Shown: piece after piece, positions 16,482 through 23,633 of the stretch
Position numbering within the stretch: position 1 is the first letter of the stretch
Layout: the number at the start of each line of letters is the position of its first letter
Origin: CAXSBR01 sp964236495
Lineage (GTDB): Bacteria > Actinomycetota > Actinomycetes > Mycobacteriales > Jatrophihabitantaceae
Direction: 5' to 3'
Length of the DNA: 26,307 bases
NCBI GenBank assembly: GCA_964236495.1
Contig: CAXSBR010000031.1
Span: forward strand, 1-26,307
Position numbers and translations under genes: made by a program
The notes under the pieces: model-generated
Database searches by the model: none
The model's input: only the letters and a program-made list of their open reading frames with translations
What the model was told of the DNA's origin: nothing

Positions 16482-17486
16482 TCAGGCCTCGCGGACGACG
16501 TCGGCGGCGTCCTTGTCAGGACGCAGGCCGCGCCACGCGGGGTGACGCAGCCGATCGTCGGCGGTCCACTCGGTGAAGGCGACCTCGCCGACGAGTTTCG
16601 GGCGCACCCAGTGGGCGTCGCGGGTGATCTCGCGCGGCAACGGGCTCCCGAACGGCGAGTCGGGGACCTGGAGGGTGGCCAGTCGGGTGCTGAGCTGGCG
16701 CAGCAGCGCGTCGCTGAAGCCGGTGCCGACGTGGCCGATGTACTGCAGACCGGCTTCGGTGTGCACGCCCATCAGCAGCGACCCGATCGTGTTCGTGCGC
16801 CGACCCTGTCCGGGGCGCCAGCCGCCGACGACGACCTCCTGCATCCTGATGTGCTTGATCTTGATCCAGTCCGGCGAGCGCTGCCCCGCCCGATATAGCG
16901 AGTTCTCGCGCTTGGCGACGACGCCCTCGAGGCCGGCGACCTCGCTGGCGTGCAGCGCGTCGGCAGCTGACGTATCGAACGATGGCGGCGTCTGGACGTA
17001 GGCCTCGCTCAGCGCCAGCTCCTCTAGCAGAGCGCGGCGGGTGGTGTACGGCTCGTCCAGGAGCGATCTGCCGTTCAGGCGCAACACGTCGAAGGCGAGC
17101 AGAACCGCGGGCACCGACTGGCTCAGCGAAGCTGCCTGCCGCGGATCGGCGATGTGCATGCGCTGCTGCAGGCGGCCGAAGTTGGGGCGGCCGGCGTCGT
17201 CGATGGCCACAATTTCGCCGTCGAGCACAACTTGGCGTCCGGCCAGCAGGCGCCCCAGCGGCTGCAATTCGGGGTAGCTGACGCTCACGTCGCGGTCGTT
17301 GCGGCTGAACAGCTTCACCCCGCCACCCGCTACGCCGTTGCCGCTGGTTTCGTCGACGTACACGACAGCACGGACGCCGTCCCACTTCATCTCATACAAC
17401 CAGCCCGGACCGGTCGGCTCGCCGAAGCGCGGATCGGTGACGACTCCGGGCGTCGCCAGCATCGGCTTGATCAGCGCCATCGGCAC
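16482..17486 (-). CDS. ATP-dependent DNA ligase, stand-alone LigD-type ligase domain
   Basis: A 334-residue ligase that joins DNA nicks through a covalent lysine-AMP. YEMKWDGVRA holds nucleophile Lys34 (motif I); LDGEIVAID (III), EGVVAKRE (IV) and DWIKIKH (V) follow. The C-terminal OB-fold has VVGGWRPGQGRR, GSLLMGV and GHVGTGFSD, and the protein ends WRGLRPDKDAADVVREA. These C-terminal features match the ligase domain of mycobacterial LigD, the end-joining ligase, more closely than LigC. The polymerase and nuclease domains of LigD are absent. It starts at GTG 17486 or ATG 17480; neither has a strong ribosome site. A small ORF ends 6 bases upstream. Confidence 0.9.
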   Translation of the reverse strand: MPMALIKPMLATPGVVTDPRFGEPTGPGWLYEMKWDGVRAVVYVDETSGNGVAGGGVKLFSRNDRDVSVSYPELQPLGRLLAGRQVVLDGEIVAIDDAGRPNFGRLQQRMHIADPRQAASLSQSVPAVLLAFDVLRLNGRSLLDEPYTTRRALLEELALSEAYVQTPPSFDTSAADALHASEVAGLEGVVAKRENSLYRAGQRSPDWIKIKHIRMQEVVVGGWRPGQGRRTNTIGSLLMGVHTEAGLQYIGHVGTGFSDALLRQLSTRLATLQVPDSPFGSPLPREITRDAHWVRPKLVGEVAFTEWTADDRLRHPAWRGLRPDKDAADVVREA

Positions 17487-17492
17487 AGCGTG

Positions 17493-17630
17493 TCACGCCC
17501 GGGCCGGAGCCGGAGTTTCGGCAGAGATGAACGACCGCCGGCCCTGCGCCTTCCCGCACCAGCGAGCCATGACCTCGGGCAGCGTGCCGCCGGGACGGTA
17601 GCGCGGATCGACGGCGCAGAACCCTGTCAT
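17493..17630 (-). CDS. Possible 45-residue protein ahead of the ligase
   Basis: ATG 17630 opens a 45-codon frame ending at TGA 17493-17495, six bases before the ligase GTG. The peptide starts MTGFCAVDPRYRPGGTLPEV and contains a second Cys in MARWCGK. Third codon positions are mostly G or C, as in the neighbouring genes. No Shine-Dalgarno or clear -10 box was found. I do not recognise it. The tight spacing suggests co-translation with the ligase if it is real; otherwise it is a chance frame in GC-rich DNA. Confidence 0.4.
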   Translation of the reverse strand: MTGFCAVDPRYRPGGTLPEVMARWCGKAQGRRSFISAETPAPARA

Positions 17631-17686
17631 GGTTGGGCAACGGAAACAGACCGATGCCACCGCTGTCACAACCCGCCTCGCGTATG

Positions 17687-17706
17687 TCGTACTTGTGTTC
17701 TATAGT
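17687..17706 (+). promoter_or_regulatory. Near-consensus LexA (SOS) box overlapping a -10 box
   Basis: TCGTAC-TTGT-GTTCTA (17687-17702) matches 10 of 12 defined positions of the mycobacterial SOS box TCGAAC-N4-GTTCGA. It overlaps TATAGT (17701-17706), a good -10 box lying 6 bases before ATG 17713, so the transcript would be leaderless. LexA bound here would block the HNH gene. Some 13E12-family genes of M. tuberculosis are known LexA targets, which supports the reading. Confidence 0.5.
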
Positions 17707-17712
17707 TTCATC

Positions 17713-19233
17713 ATGACCGCATCGACTGCATCATCTGTCGCCAACAGGCGACTCGTGGTGTTGGAGCGGTTGAACCGGTTCGGTCGCACGCCCACTGCCA
17801 GGACGGGATCAGCGGCAATCGTAGCGCCCACCACATCAGCGGTAACGCAGGCGGCGCCATCAGACATAACGCAGGCGGCGCCGCGTTCAGGGTCGGCGGG
17901 CTTACTGCGGGTGCTGTCGTTCACGTCGCCGGGTGATTGGAGCGACGCCCAGTGCGCCGCGCTGCGGACGATCGATCCCGCTGCGTTGACGCAGTCGGCG
18001 TTGCTGGACTATGTCGAGGCGATCGAGCGGCAGAAAGCCCACCTCGAGGCGCTGCAACTGAAGGCGTTGGCAGTAATGGACCGGCGGGACAGCTCCGGCC
18101 TGCAGGCAGCGCGCGAAGAGGTTGCCTGCGTGCTGCGGATTGCGCCGCTGGCCGCGGCGAGACGGCTCGAGCAGGCCCGAGCTTTGGTCGATCACCTGCC
18201 ACTGACGTTGGCCGTGTTGACCGCCGGGGACCTGTCACTGCCGCACACCAACGCCCTGGTCGCGATGGCCGGGCGGGTCGACCCGTCGGTTGCCGCGCAG
18301 GTCGAGGCAGCGGTGCTCACCGACGCCACGCACCTGACCCCGCAAGCCGTTAATCGGGCCGTCAACCGGGCAGTGCTCGCCGCCGATCCGGGTGGCTGCG
18401 CGGTCCGGCAGGAACGGGCTGTCGCCGACCGGTACGTCACCGTCGCCGCCGCCGACGACGGAATGGCCTGGCTCAACGTCTACGGACCCGGCACCGATGT
18501 GCAGACGATGTACACCCGCCTCGACGCCGCCGCCCGACTCCTGCCGCGCGACGATGCTCGCACGCTGCCGCAGCGCCGGTTCGACCTGCTCGTCGACGGG
18601 CTGCTTACCGGCATCCCTGCCGATGGGTTACCCACCGCGCAAGGCAGGTCACCGCAGATCCAGGTCACCGTCGCCGCGACCACCCTGCTCGGCCAAGACG
18701 ACCAACCCGCCGAGCTGGCCGGGTACGGCGCGATCGACGCAGATGTCGCCAGACAACTTGCCGCCGATCCAACCGGGACGTGGCGGCGGATCGTCACCGA
18801 CCCCGTCAGCGGGCAGATCCTCGACTACGGCCGCACCACCTACCGGCCACCGAAAAATTTGATCGACCACGTCACTAGTCGGGACCGAACTTGCCGCTTC
18901 CCTGGCTGCTCCATGCTTGCCCACCGAGCCGACCTCGACCACATCCAACCCTGCGACGAGGGCGGGGAAACCGAGCCCGGCAACCTGGCCGTGCTCTGCC
19001 GCCGACACCACGAACTGAAGACCAAGAAGTACTGGCTTTACGAGATGGAAGCCGGCGGTGCCCTGAACTGGACGAGCCCGGCGGCGAAGCGCTACCGCAC
19101 CGCTGCTTGGACAAGCCGGCCCGAAAACCGACACCGTACCGCAGTCGGCCGCTCAGAACCGCACGAGCAATCCGATATACCGGCCGTCGTCAACGCGAAG
19201 ACGAGAAGCGAAGACGGGGCACCACCCTTCTGA
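17713..19233 (+). CDS. DUF222 / HNH endonuclease domain protein (13E12 repeat family)
   Basis: A 506-residue protein. The first part, after an Ala/Thr-rich N-terminus, is the DUF222 region with SQ- and Leu-rich helices (LLDYVEAIERQKAHLEALQ, then RLEQARALVDHLPLTLAVL and LPHTNALVAMAGRV). The HNH domain follows at about residues 392-440: CRFPGC, LDHIQPCDEGGET, NLAVLCRRHHELK. The catalytic HNH pattern appears intact. The family is multi-copy in mycobacteria and is thought to cut or process DNA; activity is mostly unproven. A 16-base direct repeat (17843-17858 and 17867-17882) encodes TQAAPSDITQAAP. ATG 17713 is preferred because a -10 box lies 6 bases upstream; an in-frame start at 17629 is possible. 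Confidence 0.88.
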   Translation: MTASTASSVANRRLVVLERLNRFGRTPTARTGSAAIVAPTTSAVTQAAPSDITQAAPRSGSAGLLRVLSFTSPGDWSDAQCAALRTIDPAALTQSALLDYVEAIERQKAHLEALQLKALAVMDRRDSSGLQAAREEVACVLRIAPLAAARRLEQARALVDHLPLTLAVLTAGDLSLPHTNALVAMAGRVDPSVAAQVEAAVLTDATHLTPQAVNRAVNRAVLAADPGGCAVRQERAVADRYVTVAAADDGMAWLNVYGPGTDVQTMYTRLDAAARLLPRDDARTLPQRRFDLLVDGLLTGIPADGLPTAQGRSPQIQVTVAATTLLGQDDQPAELAGYGAIDADVARQLAADPTGTWRRIVTDPVSGQILDYGRTTYRPPKNLIDHVTSRDRTCRFPGCSMLAHRADLDHIQPCDEGGETEPGNLAVLCRRHHELKTKKYWLYEMEAGGALNWTSPAAKRYRTAAWTSRPENRHRTAVGRSEPHEQSDIPAVVNAKTRSEDGAPPF

Positions 19234-19248
19234 ACGGGTGATGCTGCT

Positions 19249-19650
19249 TCAGCTCAATGGGCCGGCATGACCGGCCAGGCACATCCACTGGCCGCCGTCG
19301 CAAACCCAGGTCTGTGTCATCGGCATCATGTATCGCTCGTCGCGGCCGGCGCGGGTGACGTCGTCGGTCACGATGCACGTGACGACGGCCGCGTCGCCCA
19401 CCACCGTCACGGTGATATCGCTGAGGCCCTGGGAGCGCCATACCAGACTGCCGTCAGTGTTGCTCCGAATGTAGGAATCGCGCCCTACGGTGGTGCCGCG
19501 GTGCGACGTCCACCGAAAGCGCGGATGCAGCACCTCGTACAGCGTGTCGAGATCCGCTTCGGCCAGAGCCAGTGCGCGCCGGCGAACCGCACTGAGAACG
19601 GCACCTTCAGCAGCGAGGTCGGCTGATTCCGGTTCTACACCTGTTGTCAT
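19249..19650 (-). CDS. SnoaL/NTF2-like (DUF4440-type) protein
   Basis: A 133-residue protein with the cone-shaped NTF2-like fold pattern: helices (VRRRALALAEADLDTLYEVLHPRFRWTSH), then GTTVGRDSYI and strands ending in QTWVCDGGQWMCLAGHAG. Such domains serve as small-molecule isomerases, dehydratases or binding modules; the substrate here is unknown. ATG 19650 overlaps the glycerate kinase stop (ATGA), so it is translationally coupled. It is the last gene of a three-gene unit and ends 15 bases from the convergent HNH gene. Confidence 0.8.
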   Translation of the reverse strand: MTTGVEPESADLAAEGAVLSAVRRRALALAEADLDTLYEVLHPRFRWTSHRGTTVGRDSYIRSNTDGSLVWRSQGLSDITVTVVGDAAVVTCIVTDDVTRAGRDERYMMPMTQTWVCDGGQWMCLAGHAGPLS

Positions 19651-20669
19651 GTCCGCTCCATCGTTGCGGCGGCTCCACGCAGCCCACGCCCGATCGCGGC
19701 ACCGGCGGCTCGGAGCTGGTCGGGCGTCCCGGCCTCGATCGCGCCGGCGATTCCGGCGCCGCGAATGTCGGCCGCAGCGAGAGAGGAAGCGCCGGCCACG
19801 ACGAACAGCGGCACGTCGATCGGACGGCGGCGGGCGATGCCGGCGACCACCTTGCCGCGCAGGCTGTGCGCGTCCAGCCTTCCCTCGCCGGTGATGATCG
19901 CCGCCGCGCCGGCACACCGTCGTTCGAACTCCACCACGTCCAGGACGGCGTCGATACCTGACACGAGCGAGGCGCCCAACGCAGCCCACAGTCCACCGGC
20001 CAACCCGCCTGCGCTGCCGGTGCGCGGCTCGGCCCGCGGGTCGCGCGGGAACGTGGCGGCCAGCGCGTCCAGCCGGCGGACGAGACGGCAGACCGCGGAA
20101 TCGTCGGCGCCCTTCTGCCCGGCGAACACCTGCGCGGCATCCAGATAAGGCACGTTGACGTCGCAGAGAACGGTGATCGGCACGCCGTGCAGACCGCCGG
20201 CGTCCTCGATGGCCCGTAGAGCGCCGGCGCCGCCGTCGGTCGTCGCGCTTCCACCGACGCCCAGCAGGACTTCTCGCGCGCCCGCCGCGACGGCAGCGCC
20301 GATCAGCTGACCGGTGCCGTAGGTGTCGGCGCGCTCTGCATCGCGCTCGCCGGCCGGAATCAGCGCCAGGCCGTTCGCGGCGGCAGTCTCGATCAGTGCC
20401 CGGCCGTCATCGGTGAGTACGAAGCCCGCCGAGACCGGCGCGCTCAGCGAACCCTGCACAGTGATCGCGATCCGACGGCCGCCCAGCGCGCGCTGCAACA
20501 CCTCGACGGTGCCCTCGCCGCCGTCGGCCACCGGGCAGACGTCGACGCGACAGCCTGCTTCTAGCACACCCTCGGCCAGTAGATGCGCCACGGTCGCTGC
20601 GTCGTAGGTGCCCTTGAATGAATCCGGCGCCAGGACGACCAGCGGAGAGTCCGACGAGGGCGCCCTCAC
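19647..20669 (-). CDS. Glycerate kinase (GlxK/GarK family)
   Basis: A 340-residue kinase expected to phosphorylate glycerate to 2- or 3-phosphoglycerate with ATP. It begins after GTG 20669 with LVVLAPDSFKGTYDA, then VADGGEGTVEVL, ALIETAAANGLALI, GVGGSATTDGGAGALRAI, LCDVNVPYLDA, GGLAGGLWAALG and ITGEGRLDAHSLRGKV, all in family order. GTG overlaps the stop of the upstream zincin gene (GTGA), giving tight coupling. The frame is open further upstream to 21011, but there the zincin occupies another frame, so those residues are not coding. It supports use of glycerate from glyoxylate or hydroxypyruvate. Confidence 0.92.
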   Translation of the reverse strand: MRAPSSDSPLVVLAPDSFKGTYDAATVAHLLAEGVLEAGCRVDVCPVADGGEGTVEVLQRALGGRRIAITVQGSLSAPVSAGFVLTDDGRALIETAAANGLALIPAGERDAERADTYGTGQLIGAAVAAGAREVLLGVGGSATTDGGAGALRAIEDAGGLHGVPITVLCDVNVPYLDAAQVFAGQKGADDSAVCRLVRRLDALAATFPRDPRAEPRTGSAGGLAGGLWAALGASLVSGIDAVLDVVEFERRCAGAAAIITGEGRLDAHSLRGKVVAGIARRRPIDVPLFVVAGASSLAAADIRGAGIAGAIEAGTPDQLRAAGAAIGRGLRGAAATMERT

Positions 20670-21007
20670 CAGCCCAGTTCGTGCAGACGGTCGTCGTCGA
20701 TGCCGAAGTGGTGGCCGATCTCGTGGATCACCGTCCGCCGCACCTCCTCCACAACTTGCGACTCGTCCGAGCAGTGGGCGCAGATGGCAAGACGATAGAT
20801 CGTGATCTGGTCGGGTAGGACGCCGGCATAGTGCGAAGTCCGCTCGGTCAGCGGCACCCCCCGATACAGCCCGAGCAGGTTGGAGGCGGGGCTCTCGTGG
20901 TCGACGGTGACGGCAACGTTGCGCATCACCTCGCCGAGCTTGGGCGGCAGCCCGTCGAGAGCCTCGCTCACCATCTGTTCGAAGCGGGCAGGCTCGATGT
21001 CGACCAT
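20666..21007 (-). CDS. Zincin-type metallopeptidase family protein (DUF1025-like)
   Basis: A 113-residue protein with the zinc motif VIHEIGHHFGIDDDRLHELGW, an HExxHxxG site followed by acidic residues, characteristic of the small zincin-1/DUF1025 family. The N-terminal part (ARFEQMVSEALDGLPPKLGEVMRNVAVTVD) also matches. The function is unknown, and proteolysis has not been established. ATG 21007 (MVDIEPARF) is preferred from the usual family length; upstream in-frame starts at 21040 and 21106 exist. It leads the unit with glycerate kinase and the NTF2-like gene. Confidence 0.85.
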   Translation of the reverse strand: MVDIEPARFEQMVSEALDGLPPKLGEVMRNVAVTVDHESPASNLLGLYRGVPLTERTSHYAGVLPDQITIYRLAICAHCSDESQVVEEVRRTVIHEIGHHFGIDDDRLHELGW

Positions 21008-21089
21008 GCATTCATTGTTCTCGCCGGGCCCGACTGTCATCACCCACCGTTGCCGGTCGGGCACGAGCATCAGGCACGCCCGGGCTACG

Positions 21090-21121
21090 TCGGGCCGACG
21101 CGGCATTCGGGCCGACGCGGC
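21090..21121. repeat. Short direct repeat, 15 bp with a 17-bp period
   Basis: TCGGGCCGACGCGGC occurs at 21090-21104 and again at 21107-21121, separated by 2 bases, in the gap between the gamma-glutamyltransferase gene and the zincin gene. It looks like a slippage duplication. Confidence 0.6.
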
Positions 21122-21139
21122 TCACTGCAGCGTGCGACG

Positions 21140-21173
21140 GGCCGCTGCTCTTGAGCAACTCAGCTCAGCGGCC
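21140..21173. terminator. Hairpin across the end of the gamma-glutamyltransferase gene
   Basis: GGCCGCTG (21140-21147) pairs perfectly with CAGCGGCC (21166-21173). An alternative inner stem, TGAGC with GCTCA, can also form. The structure includes the stop codon of the minus-strand gene. There is no T-run, so it is only a terminator candidate. Confidence 0.4.
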
Positions 21174-22973
21174 GGCGGCGTAACCTTCGCCGCCGCGGAC
21201 GTCGGCTGCCGCACGCAGGTGCCATCCGCCGTCGGCTGCCTGCTCCCGAGCCACCGCACTGATCCGGCCCAGGGTCCACGCCGGAACAACGGTCACGTCG
21301 TGTCCCCGTCGCGCCAGCTCCGCGCGCACATCGGCGTCGATGCTTTCCTCGACGACCAGGGACAGCGGATAAGCCTCGCGCGGCCAGAACGAGCTCGGGA
21401 AGTGCTCGCTGTGAAACATTGGGGAGTCGAGCGCCTGCCGCAGGTTCGCCCCAGTGCCGGTGCCGGTGCCGGCCAGCGCGAGAAAGAAGTGCAGGCTCCA
21501 CTGGTCCTGCTGGTCACCGCCGGGAGTGCCGAAAGCCAGCCAGGGCTCGCCGTCGCGCAGGGCCAGCGACGGCGACAGCGTCGTGCGGGGGCGGGCGCCC
21601 GGGCGCAGCGAGTTGGGCAGCGCCTCGTCCAGCCAGAACATCTGCGCCCGGGTGCCCAGGCAGAACCCGAGCTCGGGAATGGTCGGCGAACTCTGCAGCC
21701 AGCCGCCGCTGGGCGTCACCGAGACCAGGTTGCCCCAGCGGTCGGCGACGTCGAGGTGGCAGGTGTCGCCGCGAACGCGTCCATCGGTGCGGGTGATCGG
21801 CTCGCCGGCACCGTTCATTCCACCAGGAGCCAGACTCGCAGCCGACCCGTTCCCCTGCGGCAGCCGAGGTACCCGGCCCAGCGGGCTGCCCGGTCTGAGT
21901 TCGCCGCTGGCTGTGCCGGTGACCAATTGGCGCCGCTGATCGTTGTAGCTCGGGCTGAGCAGTGCGGCCATCACATCTGGGTCCGCACCGTCGCCGTACC
22001 ACGCCTCCCGGTCGGCGAAGGCGAGCTTGCCCGCCTCAGTCACGGTGTGGATGTACTGGGCGGACAGATGCTCACCCAGTTCGAGGTCCAGCCCGGTCAG
22101 CAGCGCGAGCTGCTGCAGGAAAACTGGCCCCTGCCCCCACGGGCCGCTCTTGGCGACGGTGTACCGGCCGTAGTCGAAGGTCAGCGGCGCCTCGAACGTC
22201 GGCTGCCACGCCTGCAGGTCTGCCGCCGTCAGCAGCCCCCGATGCGCCCGTCCCGAGGTGTCGAGCCATGGCGACCCGGCGCAGAAGTCGGCGATCCGCT
22301 CGGCCACCGGCCCGGAGTACCAGTACCGCACGGCCGCCGCGATCTGCCCGTCCCGAGTCGCGGATGCGGCTTCACAGGCAGCGACCAGCTGCTCGTACAT
22401 GCTCGCGAGCACCGGATTGGTGACGGGTCGGCCGGCTTGCGCGGTCGCCAGCTGCCCGCTCCACTGCCGGTGCGACGTCGGCCACTCCGTCGCGAACATC
22501 TCCCGCACCGACGTCAGCGCCCCGACCAGCGACGAACCGGCTCGAAAGCCCGTGCGCGCATACCCGATGGCATGGTCGAGGACGTCGCGCACGGTCCAGG
22601 TGCCGTAGCGCGCGAGCAGCAGCATCCAGGCACCGAACGCGCCCGGAACGGTCGCCGCCAGCAACCCCGTACCGGGCACCTCGCTCAGGCCCAGCTCGGC
22701 GAACGCAGCGATACTCGCCGCCTGCGGAGCGACGCCCTGGCCGTTCAGCACCAACAGAGACTGCTCGGTTTCACTCCACAAGATCGCCGGTGCCTCACCG
22801 CCGGGGCCGTCGAGGTGAGGCTGAACGACTTGGAGCACGAAGCCGGCGCTGACCGCGGCGTCGAAGGCGTTGCCACCTCGTTCGAGCAAACTCATCGCAC
22901 TTGCCGTGGCGAGCCAGTGGGTGCTGGCCGCCATGCCGAAGGATCCGGCCAGCTCCGGTCCGGTTGCCGTCAT
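21165..22973 (-). CDS. Gamma-glutamyltransferase family protein
   Basis: A 602-residue Ntn-hydrolase family protein expected to self-cleave before a threonine and then transfer or hydrolyse gamma-glutamyl groups, or act as an acylase. GGNAFDAAVSAGFVLQVVQPHLDGPGGEAP near the N-terminus matches the family's glycine-rich start. The predicted nucleophile is Thr404 in RGDTCHLDVADRWGNLVSVTPSGG. The small-subunit part has SLRPGARPRTTLSPSL and GTPGGDQQDQW. The large subunit is longer than usual. No signal peptide is visible, so it seems cytoplasmic, unlike most GGTs. ATG 22973 (MTATGPELAGSFGMAASTHW) is used; an in-frame start at 23027 adds odd residues. The DUF427 gene diverges 35 bases away. Confidence 0.88.
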   Translation of the reverse strand: MTATGPELAGSFGMAASTHWLATASAMSLLERGGNAFDAAVSAGFVLQVVQPHLDGPGGEAPAILWSETEQSLLVLNGQGVAPQAASIAAFAELGLSEVPGTGLLAATVPGAFGAWMLLLARYGTWTVRDVLDHAIGYARTGFRAGSSLVGALTSVREMFATEWPTSHRQWSGQLATAQAGRPVTNPVLASMYEQLVAACEAASATRDGQIAAAVRYWYSGPVAERIADFCAGSPWLDTSGRAHRGLLTAADLQAWQPTFEAPLTFDYGRYTVAKSGPWGQGPVFLQQLALLTGLDLELGEHLSAQYIHTVTEAGKLAFADREAWYGDGADPDVMAALLSPSYNDQRRQLVTGTASGELRPGSPLGRVPRLPQGNGSAASLAPGGMNGAGEPITRTDGRVRGDTCHLDVADRWGNLVSVTPSGGWLQSSPTIPELGFCLGTRAQMFWLDEALPNSLRPGARPRTTLSPSLALRDGEPWLAFGTPGGDQQDQWSLHFFLALAGTGTGTGANLRQALDSPMFHSEHFPSSFWPREAYPLSLVVEESIDADVRAELARRGHDVTVVPAWTLGRISAVAREQAADGGWHLRAAADVRGGEGYAAGR

Positions 22974-23008
22974 CGGTCCAGCTTGCCCGCCCGCGCCGGC
23001 AGCGCACC

Positions 23009-23521
23009 ATGGAGTGCATGCGCGCACGCCGAATCACTCCTGGGCCTGAACAGGAATCTGTCTGGGACTACCCGCGTCCACCCGCCTGCCTGGCCTCGGC
23101 GCGCCACGTCGTCGTCAGCGTCGTCAGCGCAGCAACCGTTCTGGTAGCCGACAGCCGGTCGGCCTGGCGAGTACTCGAAACCAGCCATCCGCCGACCTGG
23201 TACCTGCCACCGGCCGACGTGACGCCCGGCATGCTGGCCCGCTCGGATGCACGATCGACAATCTGTGAATGGAAGGGTGCGGCGACGTACTGGGACCTCA
23301 CCGTCGACGGTCGAGTCATCCCGGCGGTCGCCTGGTCCTACGAACAGCCCAGCGCGGGTTTCGAACGCATCACCGGTTACCTCGCGTTTTCCCCCGCGCG
23401 ACTGGACTGCACCGTCGACGACGAACGCGTCCGCCCGCAGGAAGGCGGCTTTTACGCCGGCTGGATCACCGACGACGTCGTCGGCCCGTTCAAGGGCGGC
23501 CCCGGCACCACCGGCTGGTAA
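23009..23521 (+). CDS. DUF427 domain protein
   Basis: A 170-residue protein with the DUF427 pattern: ESVWDYPRPPAC, HVVVSVVSAATVLVADSRSAWRVLETSHPPTWYLPPADV, then STICEWKGAATYWDL and a C-terminal domain with GYLAFSPARLDCTVDDERV and FYAGWITDDVVGPFKGGPG. The family folds as a compact beta barrel and has no established function. ATG 23009 is used; an in-frame ATG at 23018 is also possible. Confidence 0.88.
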   Translation: MECMRARRITPGPEQESVWDYPRPPACLASARHVVVSVVSAATVLVADSRSAWRVLETSHPPTWYLPPADVTPGMLARSDARSTICEWKGAATYWDLTVDGRVIPAVAWSYEQPSAGFERITGYLAFSPARLDCTVDDERVRPQEGGFYAGWITDDVVGPFKGGPGTTGW

Positions 23522-23564
23522 GAGCACTGGATCGGCGAGGACGGTTGGGCGTCACCACCGCATA

Positions 23565-23603
23565 GCGGCACAACGAACGGACCTGACGCCGTCGTTGTAC
23601 CGC
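23565..23603. terminator. Terminator-like hairpin between convergent genes
   Basis: GCGG-C-ACAACGA (23565-23576) and TCGTTGT-A-CCGC (23592-23603) pair over 11 bases with one mismatch. Inside, CGG (23578-23580) pairs with CCG (23589-23591) after a bulged A, leaving an 8-base loop. It sits between the DUF427 and glycosyltransferase stop codons and suits bidirectional termination. Confidence 0.6.
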
Positions 23604-23633
23604 TCAGTGTCAAATCGTGAGGCAGACAGAAGC

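Noticed and set aside
20880..23147. Open frame of 755 codons on the plus strand
   Set aside because: It lies opposite the gamma-glutamyltransferase gene, which has clear family motifs. No domain was recognised in the long frame.
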